Positions 36,250-45,882 of a DNA stretch of 64,000 nucleotides are shown piece by piece (position 1 is the first letter of the stretch; every line of letters begins with the position of its first letter). A program made the translations under genes and the position numbers. The notes below the pieces were generated by a model, which worked only from the letters and a program-made list of their open reading frames with translations, ran no database searches and was not told the DNA's origin. This stretch comes from Thermococcus barophilus MP (GTDB lineage Archaea; Methanobacteriota_B; Thermococci; Thermococcales; Thermococcaceae): NCBI RefSeq assembly GCF_000151105.2, contig NC_014804.1, positions 1,116,001 through 1,180,000 on the forward strand, read 5' to 3'.

Positions 36250-38067
36250 ATGTTCGGATACCAAGGAAAGATTTTGAGGGTAAACCTGACCACAGGAAAG
36301 ATCAGCGAAGAGAAGATCGATGAAAACTTTGCAAAGAAGTGGCTCGGAACAAGAGGATTTGGTATCTACTTCCTCCTTAAAGAGATGGACCCCAAGGCTA
36401 AGCCATTCAGCCCGGAAAACAAATTGATCTTTGCGACGGGCCCATTAACAGGAACTACAGCTCCGACAGGCGGCAGATACATGGTTATTACGAAGAGCCC
36501 GCTAACAGGATACATTGCAATGGCAAACTCTGGTGGATTCTTCGGTGCAGAGCTTAAATTTGCTGGATGGGATGCCATAATATTCGAAGGAAAAGCAGAC
36601 CACCCTGTGTATCTCTATATAAACGACGACCAAGTTGAGCTCAGAGATGCTTCACATATATGGGGTAAAGTCGTCAGTGAGACAGAGAAGATCCTCATGG
36701 AGGAGGTTGGTGACAAGAGGGTGCAGATAGCATCAATCGGACCGGCTGGTGAAAACTTAGTTAGATTCGCTGCCGTTATGAACAATGGACATAGAGCGGC
36801 AGGTAGGGGTGGAGTAGGAGCTGTAATGGGATCAAAGAACCTTAAGGCGGTGGTTGTGAGAGGCCACAAGAGAGTTGAAGTTGCTGACAGGCAGAAGTTC
36901 ACAAGTGTTGTCAAGGAGAAGATTGAGAAGCTCAAGAAGGATCCAGTTGCAGGTGGAGGACTGCCGAAGTACGGAACAGCTGTTCTGGTCAATATAATCA
37001 ACTCAAATGGATTGTATCCAACAAGAAACTTCCAAGACAGCCAGTTCGAGTACGCAGAAGAGCAGAGCGGTGAGGCATTGGCTGCCAAGTACCTCAAGAG
37101 GAACAAGCCGTGCTTTGCATGTCCCATTGGATGTGGAAGGGTAACATACCATCCAGCTCTTGGAGAAACCGAGGGCCCAGAGTACGAGAGCATCTGGGCA
37201 CTTGGAGCCAACCTTGGAATAAACGATCTTGCAAGCATAGTAATAGCGAACCATCTCTGTGACGAGTACGGTCTTGACACAATCTCAACAGGCGGTACCT
37301 TGGCGACGGCAATGGAGCTTTACGAAAAGGGCCTCATAAAGCCTGAAGACTTAGGCGATGCTCCACCACTCAGGTTTGGAAACACAGAAGTTTTGCACTA
37401 CTACATTGAAAAACTGACATTCAGAAAAGGATTCGGTGACAAGCTTGCAGAAGGTGGATACAGGCTTGCTGAGATGTACAACGGCGTTGAGTACTTCATG
37501 GGCGTTAAAAAGCAAGAACTGCCTGCATATGATCCAAGAGGTGCCGAAGGTCATGGATTGGCATACGCCACAAACAACAGAGGAGGGTGTCACATTAAGA
37601 ACTACATGATCAGCCCAGAAATCCTTGGATATCCATACAAGATGGATCCACACGACATAAGCGACGAAAAGATAAAGATGGTCATTCTCTTCCAAGACCT
37701 GACGGCATTAATTGATGCTGCTGGGCTCTGTGTATTCACGACCTTTGGACTTGGTGCAGACGACTACAGAGACATGCTCAATGCAGCCCTTGGCTGGGAC
37801 TTCACAACAGAAGAGTACCTCAAGATCGGTGAGAGAATCTGGAATGCAGAGAGACTCTTCAACCTCAAAGCTGGACTTGATCCACTCAAAGAGGACACAC
37901 TGCCAAAGAGACTTCTTGAAGAGCCCGTCAAAGCAGGACCAAACAAGGGACATGTCGTCAGGCTCAAGGAGATGCTTCCGAGATACTACGCACTCAGAGG
38001 ATGGACAGAGGAAGGTAAGGTTCCAGAAGAGAAGATCAAGGAGCTTGGACTTGAGGAAGTTGCTTGA
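36250..38067 (+). CDS. aor: tungsten-containing aldehyde:ferredoxin oxidoreductase
   Basis: 605 residues, the normal AOR length. It oxidises aldehydes (products of 2-oxoacid decarboxylation) to acids using a bis-tungstopterin and reduces ferredoxin. The [4Fe-4S] ligands are in CFACPIGC (about 288-295) and the fourth Cys in DAAGLCVF (about 494). Pterin-contacting stretches such as GGVGAVMGSKNLKA, GPEYESIWALGANLG and LILFQDLTALI-like VILFQDLTALIDAAG are evident. It is very close to the Pyrococcus furiosus enzyme throughout. cmo is directly upstream. Confidence 0.97.
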   Translation: MFGYQGKILRVNLTTGKISEEKIDENFAKKWLGTRGFGIYFLLKEMDPKAKPFSPENKLIFATGPLTGTTAPTGGRYMVITKSPLTGYIAMANSGGFFGAELKFAGWDAIIFEGKADHPVYLYINDDQVELRDASHIWGKVVSETEKILMEEVGDKRVQIASIGPAGENLVRFAAVMNNGHRAAGRGGVGAVMGSKNLKAVVVRGHKRVEVADRQKFTSVVKEKIEKLKKDPVAGGGLPKYGTAVLVNIINSNGLYPTRNFQDSQFEYAEEQSGEALAAKYLKRNKPCFACPIGCGRVTYHPALGETEGPEYESIWALGANLGINDLASIVIANHLCDEYGLDTISTGGTLATAMELYEKGLIKPEDLGDAPPLRFGNTEVLHYYIEKLTFRKGFGDKLAEGGYRLAEMYNGVEYFMGVKKQELPAYDPRGAEGHGLAYATNNRGGCHIKNYMISPEILGYPYKMDPHDISDEKIKMVILFQDLTALIDAAGLCVFTTFGLGADDYRDMLNAALGWDFTTEEYLKIGERIWNAERLFNLKAGLDPLKEDTLPKRLLEEPVKAGPNKGHVVRLKEMLPRYYALRGWTEEGKVPEEKIKELGLEEVA

Positions 38068-38217
38068 TATCTCTGACTTTTAAATCTTATCTTTTTTATT
38101 AATAAAGTTCTGCTAAATAAATTCGTCGAAGAATGTATTCTCTTAATTTCTGATTTATAAAGAAAAATTTAGAAAATCATAAATATCTCTATCTTAAATT
38201 TCTTCACGGTGTTGAGC

Positions 38218-38799
38218 ATGGGAATTTCAATAACCCCCCATGGGATCAAGATAACAAGAGAACTCAGCGAACTCGACAACTTCGTTCTTGATGTTGTTAA
38301 GCTCATTGAAAAGTATTCCCCATATGTAATAGTTAGCGGCTATGTTACAATACTTTTCGGTCGCTCAAGAGGTACAGAAGATGTTGACTTTGTGGTTGAG
38401 AGAATCCCCAAGGAGGAATTTATAAAATTCTGCAGAGACGCTCAAGGATCCGGGTTTGAATTCATAAATCCTGAAGATTGCTTTGGACTGTATGAGATGC
38501 TTGATGGGAGAATGAGTATAAGAATGGCACGCAGAGGGGAAATAATTCCAAATGCCGAGATAAAGTTTCCAAAGGATTTCTTTCATCAAGAGGCATTGAA
38601 AAAAAGAATTTCTGTAATCCTGAATGATAAACAAATTTACATCTCTCCAATAGAGCTTCAGATAGCATACAAGCTCTATCTTGGAAGCGATAAGGATGTT
38701 GAGGATGCATACTACCTCTATGAGTTGTTTAAGGAAAATTTGAACAGGAGGCTTCTTCATGACTATGCAAAAAGGCTGGACATTGAAGTACCATTCTAA
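38218..38799 (+). CDS. nucleotidyltransferase-fold protein (possible toxin or enzyme of a two-gene module)
   Basis: 193 residues. VIVSGYVTILFGRSRGTEDVDFVVE (first 20 residues at about 45-64) has the G-[GS]-x9-13-D-x-[DE] pattern of minimal nucleotidyltransferases, with the D-V-D pair present. Later segments (YISPIELQIAYKLYLGSDKDVEDAYYL) resemble the AbiEii/DUF6036 group found in toxin-antitoxin pairs. The next gene overlaps by 41 nt and has its own strong ribosome site. Start at 38218 (CGGTGTTGAGC ahead); GTG at 38209 is possible. A toxin role is inference. Confidence 0.68.
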   Translation: MGISITPHGIKITRELSELDNFVLDVVKLIEKYSPYVIVSGYVTILFGRSRGTEDVDFVVERIPKEEFIKFCRDAQGSGFEFINPEDCFGLYEMLDGRMSIRMARRGEIIPNAEIKFPKDFFHQEALKKRISVILNDKQIYISPIELQIAYKLYLGSDKDVEDAYYLYELFKENLNRRLLHDYAKRLDIEVPF

Positions 38800-38989
38800 A
38801 AGGGATATAGAGGAAAGATTAGCATTCATTAAGATTTATGTTGAAAAGCTTAAAGAAAATCCTGATGAGGTCTTTCGACAGCAAGTCAGACTTGTAAATT
38901 CCTTTTTAAAGGCTGCAAAGAATTATCCTCTCACAAAGGAGGCATATCTCAAGATAAAAGGTGAATTAAGGACAAAAGAGCGTTCCTGA
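38759..38989 (+). CDS. small charged helical protein, partner of the nucleotidyltransferase-fold gene
   Basis: 76 residues, highly charged and helical (RDIEERLAFIKIYVEKLK, DEVFRQQVRLVNSFLKAA). It begins inside the upstream gene in another frame. AGGAGG 7 nt ahead of the ATG supports real translation. Size, overlap and helical nature fit an accessory or antidote of the neighbouring protein, but I recognise no family. Confidence 0.6.
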   Translation: MTMQKGWTLKYHSKRDIEERLAFIKIYVEKLKENPDEVFRQQVRLVNSFLKAAKNYPLTKEAYLKIKGELRTKERS

Positions 38990-39300
38990 AATCAGGAACC
39001 TTACAGTCTTAATCTCAAATGTTCTCCATTAGCTTCTTGAGATTTCTAAAGACTCTTGGAATTCTCTCGAACGTATATTTACAAAGACAAAACTTCAAGG
39101 AGCAACCTACAGTTGCTGTTACATTTTTATTTTCACCTCAGTTCTCATCATGTTCCAATGTATGCATTCATTGAGGTGAATGTGCGCATTTTTGAGCAAA
39201 CACATTTAGATGGTATCTCTTTGAAAATTGTCTGCTGTGATAAAACTCAAATGAGGAATAAAGTTTTATTTTCCTCTGCAGTTCTTCTCTTGGTGGTCTT
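38990..39300. other. 311-nt gap ahead of the UPF0282 gene
   Basis: No convincing complete gene. On the minus strand a 39-codon stretch ending at 39015 reads like a protein C-terminus (FERIPRVFRNLKKLMENI) and may be a gene remnant. A TATA-like AAAGTTTTATTTT (about 39261-39273) and TGGTGG at 39290 serve the next gene. Confidence 0.35.
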
Positions 39301-40203
39301 ATGAAAATCGTCCCCTTAGCCTCTGAGAGCTTGGGAGTGAGGAGTTTAGCAACTTATGTTAAAATTGATAAAACTGGAATTTTGATCGATCCGGGTGTAG
39401 CCTTGGGACCTAAGCGCTACTCTTTACCTCCAGCAAAAGCTGAGCTTGAAGCATTAATGAAAGCAAGAGAAAAAATCCAATCCTATGCCAAAAAAGCAGA
39501 TATAGTTACAATTTCCCATTACCATTATGATCATCACACCCCTTTCTTTGAGGGGATTTATGAGAGCTCATCCCCAGAAAAAGCGAGAGAAATTTATGAG
39601 GGGAAGATTCTGCTCATTAAGCATCCAAAGGAAAACATAAACTTCAGCCAGCGAAAAAGGGCTTGGAATTTTCTTAAAGGGGTTGAAAAGATTGCTGAAA
39701 AGGTTGAATATGCAGATGGGAGGTTCTTTGACTTTGGAGATTTTATAATGGAGTTCTCTCCAGCGGTTCCCCATGGGAGTGAGGGAACTAAGCTCGGCTT
39801 TGTAATCATGGTCATGATTGATGATGGAACAAAAAGATTGGTTCACGCAAGCGATATTCAGCTTTTAAATAGGAAAGCCGTGGAGTGGATAATAAAGCAG
39901 ATGCCGGATATTTTAATTACTGGAGGCCCTCCAACGTATTTGGAAGGTTATAGAGTCAAAGACGCTTGGAATACAGGCCTAAAGAACCTAAATGAAATTA
40001 TAAAGGAAACCAACGCCCAGATAATCCTTGATCATCACTTGATCAGAGACAAACGCTACCCAGAGTTCTTCGCCCACCTTGAGAAAGAGCCTTTAACTTT
40101 TGCACGCTTCCTTAAAAGAGAGGATAAACCACTGGAAGCATACAGAAAAGAGCTTCACAAAATCAAGAAGGGAGAAGATGTAGATTTGCCCTTCAAGATT
40201 TGA
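39301..40203 (+). CDS. UPF0282 family metallo-beta-lactamase-fold protein
   Basis: 300 residues. GILIDPGVALGP (about 26), ISHYHYDHHTPF (zinc motif, about 75), AVPHGSEGTKLGFV, HASDIQLLN and ILDHHLIRDKRY (about 240) are the characteristic stretches of archaeal UPF0282. Function unknown. The last 11 nt overlap the convergent flavodoxin gene. Confidence 0.85.
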   Translation: MKIVPLASESLGVRSLATYVKIDKTGILIDPGVALGPKRYSLPPAKAELEALMKAREKIQSYAKKADIVTISHYHYDHHTPFFEGIYESSSPEKAREIYEGKILLIKHPKENINFSQRKRAWNFLKGVEKIAEKVEYADGRFFDFGDFIMEFSPAVPHGSEGTKLGFVIMVMIDDGTKRLVHASDIQLLNRKAVEWIIKQMPDILITGGPPTYLEGYRVKDAWNTGLKNLNEIIKETNAQIILDHHLIRDKRYPEFFAHLEKEPLTFARFLKREDKPLEAYRKELHKIKKGEDVDLPFKI

Positions 40204-40645
40204 TTTCTAAATTTTTGAGAAGCTCCTTAATCCAATTTTGAACCACCACCTTTTGGGAGAAATTAGGCTTTCTAATCCATCCTTTGATAACAGCTGTCTC
40301 AATGACCTTTCCTGGAACCCTTTTAATCAAAGCCCCAACATAGCGCTTTTCGGCATAAGCCTTACCGGCATGTCCAAAAATCTCTGCTATGCAGACCACA
40401 AAAACAGCAACCTTCTTGTTCCTAAGTTCATCTTGATGCTGCTCCAAAAACTCAAGAACGCTCTTCAATGGACGTTCATAGTATATGGGGCTCCCAATTA
40501 CAATTAAGTCACAGTCCTTTAACGTATTTACCTCACCAATGTGCATGACTCTAACGTCGCACACATCCTTTATCGCTTCCCCCATCCAGCTGGCTATAAT
40601 CCCAGTTGAGCCCCTTTTTGTGTCGTAGACAATACAGACCTTCAT
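40193..40645 (-). CDS. flavodoxin-domain protein
   Basis: 150 residues. The FMN phosphate loop VYDTKRGSTGIIA is at residues 5-17, followed by VIGSPIYYERPLKSV (about 55) and the central strand VAVFVVCIAEIFGHAGKA. These are hallmarks of flavodoxin/menaquinone-dependent protoporphyrinogen oxidase-like (HemG) proteins. It probably carries electrons with FMN; partners are unknown. GGGAGGAAGG precedes the ATG at 40645, and the upstream in-frame 21 codons are likely untranslated. Confidence 0.83.
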   Translation of the reverse strand: MKVCIVYDTKRGSTGIIASWMGEAIKDVCDVRVMHIGEVNTLKDCDLIVIGSPIYYERPLKSVLEFLEQHQDELRNKKVAVFVVCIAEIFGHAGKAYAEKRYVGALIKRVPGKVIETAVIKGWIRKPNFSQKVVVQNWIKELLKNLEIKS

Positions 40646-40757
40646 TTCCTTCCTCCCAATAGAGAATGGGATCAAAAGTATAATATGTCTTATCATTTCC
40701 ATAACCAAAAACCCTAAATTTGCCTAATGTAAAAGTTAAAGCATCGGAGGTGAGAAA

Positions 40758-41930
40758 ATGAAGAGCTTTTACATCGCCCATGAAGATGACATAAAAGCTG
40801 GAAAAACTACCGATGTTTACTTCATTCGAACAAAGAAGATACTCGAGGCAAAGGGCATCCATAAGAAAGTTCTTGCAGATGTCTCAACAACTTCTCTTCC
40901 AAAGAGCTGGAAGTGGGGAGTTCTGGCTGGAGTTGAAGAGGTTGCCAAGCTCTTAGAAGGGTTGCCGGTGAACGTTTATTCCATGCCTGAGGGAACTATA
41001 TTCCACCCATACGAACCTGTCATGCAAATTGAAGGTTACTATGAGGAATTTGGGATTTATGAAACCGCTTTGTTGGGGATGCTCAGTCAGGCAAGCGGAA
41101 TAGCCACTGCAGCCTTAAGAGTAAAAATAGCCGCAAAATTCAAGCCAGTCTATTCCTTCGGAATAAGGCACATGCATCCTGCTATAGCTCCAATGATAGA
41201 TCGCTCTGCATTCATAGGTGGCTGCGACGGTGTTTCCGGCGTTCTCGGTGCAGAGATGATGGGCGAAAAGCCCGTTGGGACAATGCCTCATGCCCTAATT
41301 CTGACAGTTGGGGATCAAGTAAAGGCATGGAAATATTTCGATGAAGTTGTTGAACCGGAAGTTCCAAGGACTGCATTGATTGACACCTTCTGCGACGAGA
41401 AGTTCGAGGCGCTGATGGCGGCTGAGACGCTGGGTGAGAAGCTATTTGCCGTCCGCTTAGATACTCCAAGCTCAAGAAGAGGAAACTTTAAGCGCATAAT
41501 AGAGGAGGTTCGCTGGGAGCTTGACTTGAGGGGGTATACCCATGTCAAGATTTTCCTCAGCGGTGGGCTTGATGAAGAAAGCATAAAAGAGCTTGTTGAT
41601 GTTGCTGATGCCTTTGGAGTAGGCGGTTCAATAGCTTCAGCAAAGCCCGTTGATTTCTCACTTGACATAGTGGAGATAGAAGGAAAGCCAATAACGAAGC
41701 GCGGAAAGCTCAGCGGAAGGAAGCAGGTTTACCGCTGCGAGAAAGGGCACTACCATAGAGTCCCAGTCGAAAAGAAGCTCGAACGCTGTCCAGTATGCGG
41801 AGCAAAAGTAGAACCGCTCTTAAAGCCTCTCATTGAAAACGGTGAAATTGTTGCTGAACTTCCAAAAGCCAGGGAGATAAGGGAATACGTGCTTGAACAG
41901 GCAAGAAAATTCAATCTCAGCTTAGAATAA
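40758..41930 (+). CDS. pncB: nicotinate phosphoribosyltransferase
   Basis: 390 residues. SFGIRHMHPAIAPMIDRSAF (about 134-153) with the catalytic His and phosphate loop, GTMPHALIL, LIDTFCDEK, and FLSGGLDEESI with GVGGSIASAKPVDFSLDIV near 290 are family marks. It makes nicotinate mononucleotide for NAD. Archaeal forms carry a C-terminal zinc ribbon as here: CEKGHYHRVPVEKKLERCPVC (first 20 at about 329). GGAGGTGAGAAA precedes the ATG. Confidence 0.93.
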   Translation: MKSFYIAHEDDIKAGKTTDVYFIRTKKILEAKGIHKKVLADVSTTSLPKSWKWGVLAGVEEVAKLLEGLPVNVYSMPEGTIFHPYEPVMQIEGYYEEFGIYETALLGMLSQASGIATAALRVKIAAKFKPVYSFGIRHMHPAIAPMIDRSAFIGGCDGVSGVLGAEMMGEKPVGTMPHALILTVGDQVKAWKYFDEVVEPEVPRTALIDTFCDEKFEALMAAETLGEKLFAVRLDTPSSRRGNFKRIIEEVRWELDLRGYTHVKIFLSGGLDEESIKELVDVADAFGVGGSIASAKPVDFSLDIVEIEGKPITKRGKLSGRKQVYRCEKGHYHRVPVEKKLERCPVCGAKVEPLLKPLIENGEIVAELPKAREIREYVLEQARKFNLSLE

Positions 41931-41976
41931 AACCCCTTTCTTCTCTGTTTTTAAATATGAAGAAAATAAAAAGAAA

Positions 41977-42840
<864 letters not shown>

Positions 42841-43047
42841 TCAATCTATCTGCTCCATATATATGCAGGCAGCAGTGCAGGCGTCAACAGCTTCCTTTAC
42901 GCAATCATAGAGGTTTTCATCTATTATTTCCTTTAAAACAATAGCTTTTCCATCTTCATCAAGCTGAAAAACCTCGGGGCAAAAGCTGACACAAACTGCG
43001 TCCCCAACACAAAGTTCTCTATCAATCCAGACCTTCCATCTGGACAT
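42841..43047 (-). CDS. ferredoxin, Asp-ligand type, divergent copy
   Basis: A 68-residue ferredoxin. CVGDAVCVSFCPEVF again has Asp as second ligand. The C-terminal ligand region reads DACTAACIYME, with CT instead of the usual CP. It is about as long as the neighbouring copy and shares WKVW(I/V)DR at the start, so it is a tandem duplicate that has drifted. The ATG at 43047 follows GGTGATTACA. A SurR-like site overlaps its promoter. Confidence 0.92.
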   Translation of the reverse strand: MSRWKVWIDRELCVGDAVCVSFCPEVFQLDEDGKAIVLKEIIDENLYDCVKEAVDACTAACIYMEQID

Positions 43048-43227
43048 TGTAATCACCAAGATTTTTACATAAACCTTTTGTTATAAACCTTTCGTTAACT
43101 TTTCCAAAAGTAGAGATATTTTGACAAAATCATAAGGAAAGTGGAATAAATGACAAATAAATCTTTTATTTTTGTCATGGTTTAAATATTAATAATACCA
43201 AATAAAAAGCAAAAAATTGGATAAAAG
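43048..43227 (-). promoter_or_regulatory. promoter of third ferredoxin overlapped by SurR-like motif
   Basis: On the minus strand GTTTATAAC (43080-43088) is the best TATA box, about 35 nt ahead of the ATG. Read on the plus strand, 43080-43096 is GTT-ATA-AAC-CTTTC-GTT, an exact extended SurR consensus. Overlap with the TATA box is the geometry for repression. Further upstream (43100-43227) nothing else is seen. Confidence 0.45.
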
Positions 43228-43551
43228 TCAAATAAGTCCGAGCTTCTTCTTATATTCCTCGCTTATCCTCTCCGGTGACCATGGAGGATCAAAGGTGAGC
43301 TCAATTTCAGCATCCTTAACTCCCGGGATTTCAAGTATTTTCTCCTCAACGGCTTTTAAAAGCCACATGGTCAGAGGACAGCCTGGTGTTGTCATGGTCA
43401 TTTTAACATACACGGTATTGTCAGGCCTTATCTCCAGCTCATATATCAATCCTAAATTAACGACGTCAATCCCTATTTCAGGATCTACAACTTCCTTAAG
43501 CTTCTCCAATATAGCTTCTTTGCTGAGCTTTACCTCTTCCGCTTTGTCCAT
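43228..43551 (-). CDS. DUF59/MIP18 family Fe-S assembly-type protein (SufT-like)
   Basis: 107 residues. LKEVVDPEIGIDVVNLGLIYE (first part about 16-36), MTTPGCPLTMWL with the conserved Cys (about 63) and GVKDAEIELTFDPPWSP are the DUF59 signature. Relatives help deliver or mature Fe-S clusters (SufT, MIP18/CIA2, PaaD). Proximity to three ferredoxins fits. The ATG at 43551 follows GGTGAAGGAA. It opens leftward, away from the gene at 43622, which also reads leftward, so the two could form one transcript. Confidence 0.85.
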   Translation of the reverse strand: MDKAEEVKLSKEAILEKLKEVVDPEIGIDVVNLGLIYELEIRPDNTVYVKMTMTTPGCPLTMWLLKAVEEKILEIPGVKDAEIELTFDPPWSPERISEEYKKKLGLI

Positions 43552-43621
43552 TTCCTTCACCTAAACTTTCCTTTTAGATAACAAATTTAAACCTTTTGGG
43601 TCATTTTTGAGCAATGTTTGT

Positions 43622-44362
43622 TTATTTCTGAAGTACATCCAATATAAGCTTTGTCGCAATCTCATCGTCAATGGCTCCTGCTCTTAGCTCCCTCAGGACT
43701 CTTTGAATGGCAAATCTTTTCAAAACTGGCGATTTACGAGCGGCGGATTTCCATAGCGAACATCCGAATCCGAGGGCATACTTCCTCCCAAGGATAGCTA
43801 TGGCTTCTTTTTTATCCATAGCAAGAAAGGCAGGAAGATTCAGCCTGACAACTTTTCCCTTTGGATATATTGAGATGCTCCCCACGCTCAGCAAATCTCC
43901 AGAAGCAACTATCTTAATTCCCTCTCTGATTGCATACTCCTCAACAGCCTCCATTATCATTGAGTGACATTTACCACAAATTGGAGCACCTTTCTCGATC
44001 TGCTTGCTTATTTTTTCCATATAATCTGGGATTTCAACAAAAACAGCACCATACGACTGAGCATTCCAAAGAACAGGCTCTCTTATTTGAGGCAACTTCA
44101 CCATAACTGGAACAACATCAAAGCCCGTCCATCTAAGAATCTTCACTGTTGCTGTACTGTCACTACCAGCAGAAAATGCTACAGCTATTTTTTCATTGAT
44201 AGGGGCTCTATCAAAGTCCTTGCCAAAAAGCCTGTACTCGACTAATGCCTTTAATCGTTCATAGCTTTGTTCACCAATTATGTCCCTAACTCTCTCGAGG
44301 GCTTCAAGAGACTGCTGTAGCCTATATCGTCTTACAAAGTCATCTCCAACAACTTTAAGCAA
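43622..44362 (-). CDS. PP-loop ATP pyrophosphatase-family protein
   Basis: 246 residues. VAFSAGSDSTATVKILRW (about 60-77) is the PP-loop (S-x-G-x-D-S) that adenylates a substrate. GAPICGKCHSMIMEAV supplies a CxxC pair and GFGCSLW a third cysteine, reminiscent of tRNA thiolases that use cysteines or an Fe-S cluster. The family member and target are not recognised. TTG at 44362 follows GGTGGTGACC and lies 2 nt after the upstream stop, so the two genes are coupled. Confidence 0.7.
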   Translation of the reverse strand: MLKVVGDDFVRRYRLQQSLEALERVRDIIGEQSYERLKALVEYRLFGKDFDRAPINEKIAVAFSAGSDSTATVKILRWTGFDVVPVMVKLPQIREPVLWNAQSYGAVFVEIPDYMEKISKQIEKGAPICGKCHSMIMEAVEEYAIREGIKIVASGDLLSVGSISIYPKGKVVRLNLPAFLAMDKKEAIAILGRKYALGFGCSLWKSAARKSPVLKRFAIQRVLRELRAGAIDDEIATKLILDVLQK

Positions 44363-44364
44363 GG

Positions 44365-45174
44365 TCACCACCAGATTCTGTTGCCCTTGACCTTGATGTA
44401 CCCCAAACTTTGCAACTCTTTAAGGAGATCCTCCAGAGCTTCTTCGTCAAAGTAAATGTTTATCTTCTCTCTCCTTCCTTCTATTGGAATGGGTTCCCTT
44501 TCAAGCAGAGCCTCAATAAGCTCGTTTTTTCTGTTCTTCCTCTTAACCATCTCAAGAATTATCTCTGCCAGTGCTGATTTTGCAACTCCTACAAACATTG
44601 CATCCACTAAAGACTCTTCAGTTGCATATTTCTCTGCTATCTCAAGCGCCTCTTGGATCAGCTCCTTCTCAACTTCAAGAACCTCAACATAGTATCTCTT
44701 TACAAACGTGAACTCTGTTATGAGCTTTGCATTCATCTTCTCCTCAAGCTCATCTAAAAATTCCTCAACTTCATCTATCGGGAACCTCAGCTCAATAACT
44801 AAATCATCAAGCTTGGGTTTTTTCATGAGCTTCAGCTTTTCTTCCCCGACGATATATCCGCCTTCAATCAGCGCTGATAAAACTACGAGTCTGTTTATAT
44901 CAACTTCATCGAATAATTCACCAATTTCCTTTTCTTCCCCAACCTGCCACTTTTGCATAAGCATTTCAAAAGACTGCTGAATCTCACCAAGCTTTTCATC
45001 GATCACATCAAAACCTTCGCTTTTTACAACCAGCTCGGAGTACCTTCCTTTGATCATGATAAAATGCTGGATTTCCCACCCAAGTTCTTCTTTTGTTTTG
45101 TTCATAATCCCAGCTTTGCTAAGCTCCTTTGAAAGTTCGATCATATCGTTCTTACTCAAGACTTCAAATCTCAT
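44365..45174 (-). CDS. unknown acidic protein coupled to the PP-loop ATPase
   Basis: 269 residues, acidic and helix-rich, with ELGWEIQHFIMIKGRYSELVV near the start, LDDLVIELRFPIDEVEEFLDEL in the middle, and a final winged-helix-like segment (EALEDLLKELQSLGYIKVKGNRIWW). I do not recognise a family. It overlaps or abuts genes on both sides (45219 and 44362), suggesting a shared operon with the PP-loop protein, to which it may supply the substrate-binding part. The ATG at 45174 follows GGGGATACAA; upstream codons to 45222 are less likely. Confidence 0.6.
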   Translation of the reverse strand: MRFEVLSKNDMIELSKELSKAGIMNKTKEELGWEIQHFIMIKGRYSELVVKSEGFDVIDEKLGEIQQSFEMLMQKWQVGEEKEIGELFDEVDINRLVVLSALIEGGYIVGEEKLKLMKKPKLDDLVIELRFPIDEVEEFLDELEEKMNAKLITEFTFVKRYYVEVLEVEKELIQEALEIAEKYATEESLVDAMFVGVAKSALAEIILEMVKRKNRKNELIEALLEREPIPIEGRREKINIYFDEEALEDLLKELQSLGYIKVKGNRIWW

Positions 45175-45218
45175 TTGTATCCCCAAAGGTACTCCAGAAT
45201 ATCTGGTTATAAAGTTTC

Positions 45219-45881
45219 TCAACTTTTCTCAAGGAGAGACATCATCAGGGCTTTTAACGGCTTGTTTCTTAAAAGAGCCACTGCTTCCTCTATGTCATCT
45301 TTAAGATTGGGATATTTATCCCTGCTAATATACAGATAAAGAGCATACGCCATTATTTTTGGATTTCCTTCATTTATATTCTCTATTGCTTCCGCCAAGC
45401 TCAGATTCGTGAGCAGGGTATCTGCAAGGAGACGAAGCCTCTCCTTGTCTTGCTTTTTCAGAGCTTCCTTTAAAGGAAGATAAAATTCATTCAGAACAAT
45501 GCGTGCACTTTTTTCCCTTTTATGAAGGTAATCCAGTGGGCTTTCAATAGCCTCCCTGTGCATGAATTTCCAAACGAGGTAGCCTAAAGGGAATGATATC
45601 AATATAACAACGAGAACCACGTATGGTGTGAGAGAAAAAGGTATCCTCTGAGCATACCGGCTTTTAATGTAGTATAAAAACATCATACCAACAACTAACC
45701 ATAATGCAATTAAAATTAGGTAGTACTCAGAATAGTCCTTTCTTTTCTCCCAGATCCTATATTTATGGGCTGCTCCTGTTTCTTCAAGTAATTTTAACCT
45801 CTGTTCTGCCAGTTCAATCTCAGCTTCCAGTCTCTTTATCCTTTTCTCTATTTCTTTAAATACTTCCTCCATGTCCCTCAT
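45219..45881 (-). CDS. membrane protein with N-terminal coiled coil and two spans
   Basis: 220 residues. The first 45 residues are a charged coiled coil (EEVFKEIEKRIKRLEAEIEL). Then come two hydrophobic spans (YLILIALWLVVGMMFLYYI, about 55-73; YVVLVVILISFPLGYLVWKF, about 87-106), followed by a helical cytoplasmic domain of about 115 residues. No known domain recognised. It overlaps the end of the creatininase-family gene; ATG at 45881 or 45872. Confidence 0.6.
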   Translation of the reverse strand: MRDMEEVFKEIEKRIKRLEAEIELAEQRLKLLEETGAAHKYRIWEKRKDYSEYYLILIALWLVVGMMFLYYIKSRYAQRIPFSLTPYVVLVVILISFPLGYLVWKFMHREAIESPLDYLHKREKSARIVLNEFYLPLKEALKKQDKERLRLLADTLLTNLSLAEAIENINEGNPKIMAYALYLYISRDKYPNLKDDIEEAVALLRNKPLKALMMSLLEKS

Positions 45882-45882
45882 C

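Noticed and set aside
39015-39134. Minus-strand 39-codon frame ending FERIPRVFRNLKKLMENI
   Set aside because: It reads like a protein C-terminus but has no start with a ribosome site and a stop just upstream; at most a gene remnant, mentioned with the gap.
39056-39304. 82-codon plus-strand frame before the UPF0282 gene
   Set aside because: Low-complexity, cysteine- and histidine-rich mix without a ribosome site, and it runs into the promoter and start of the real gene.
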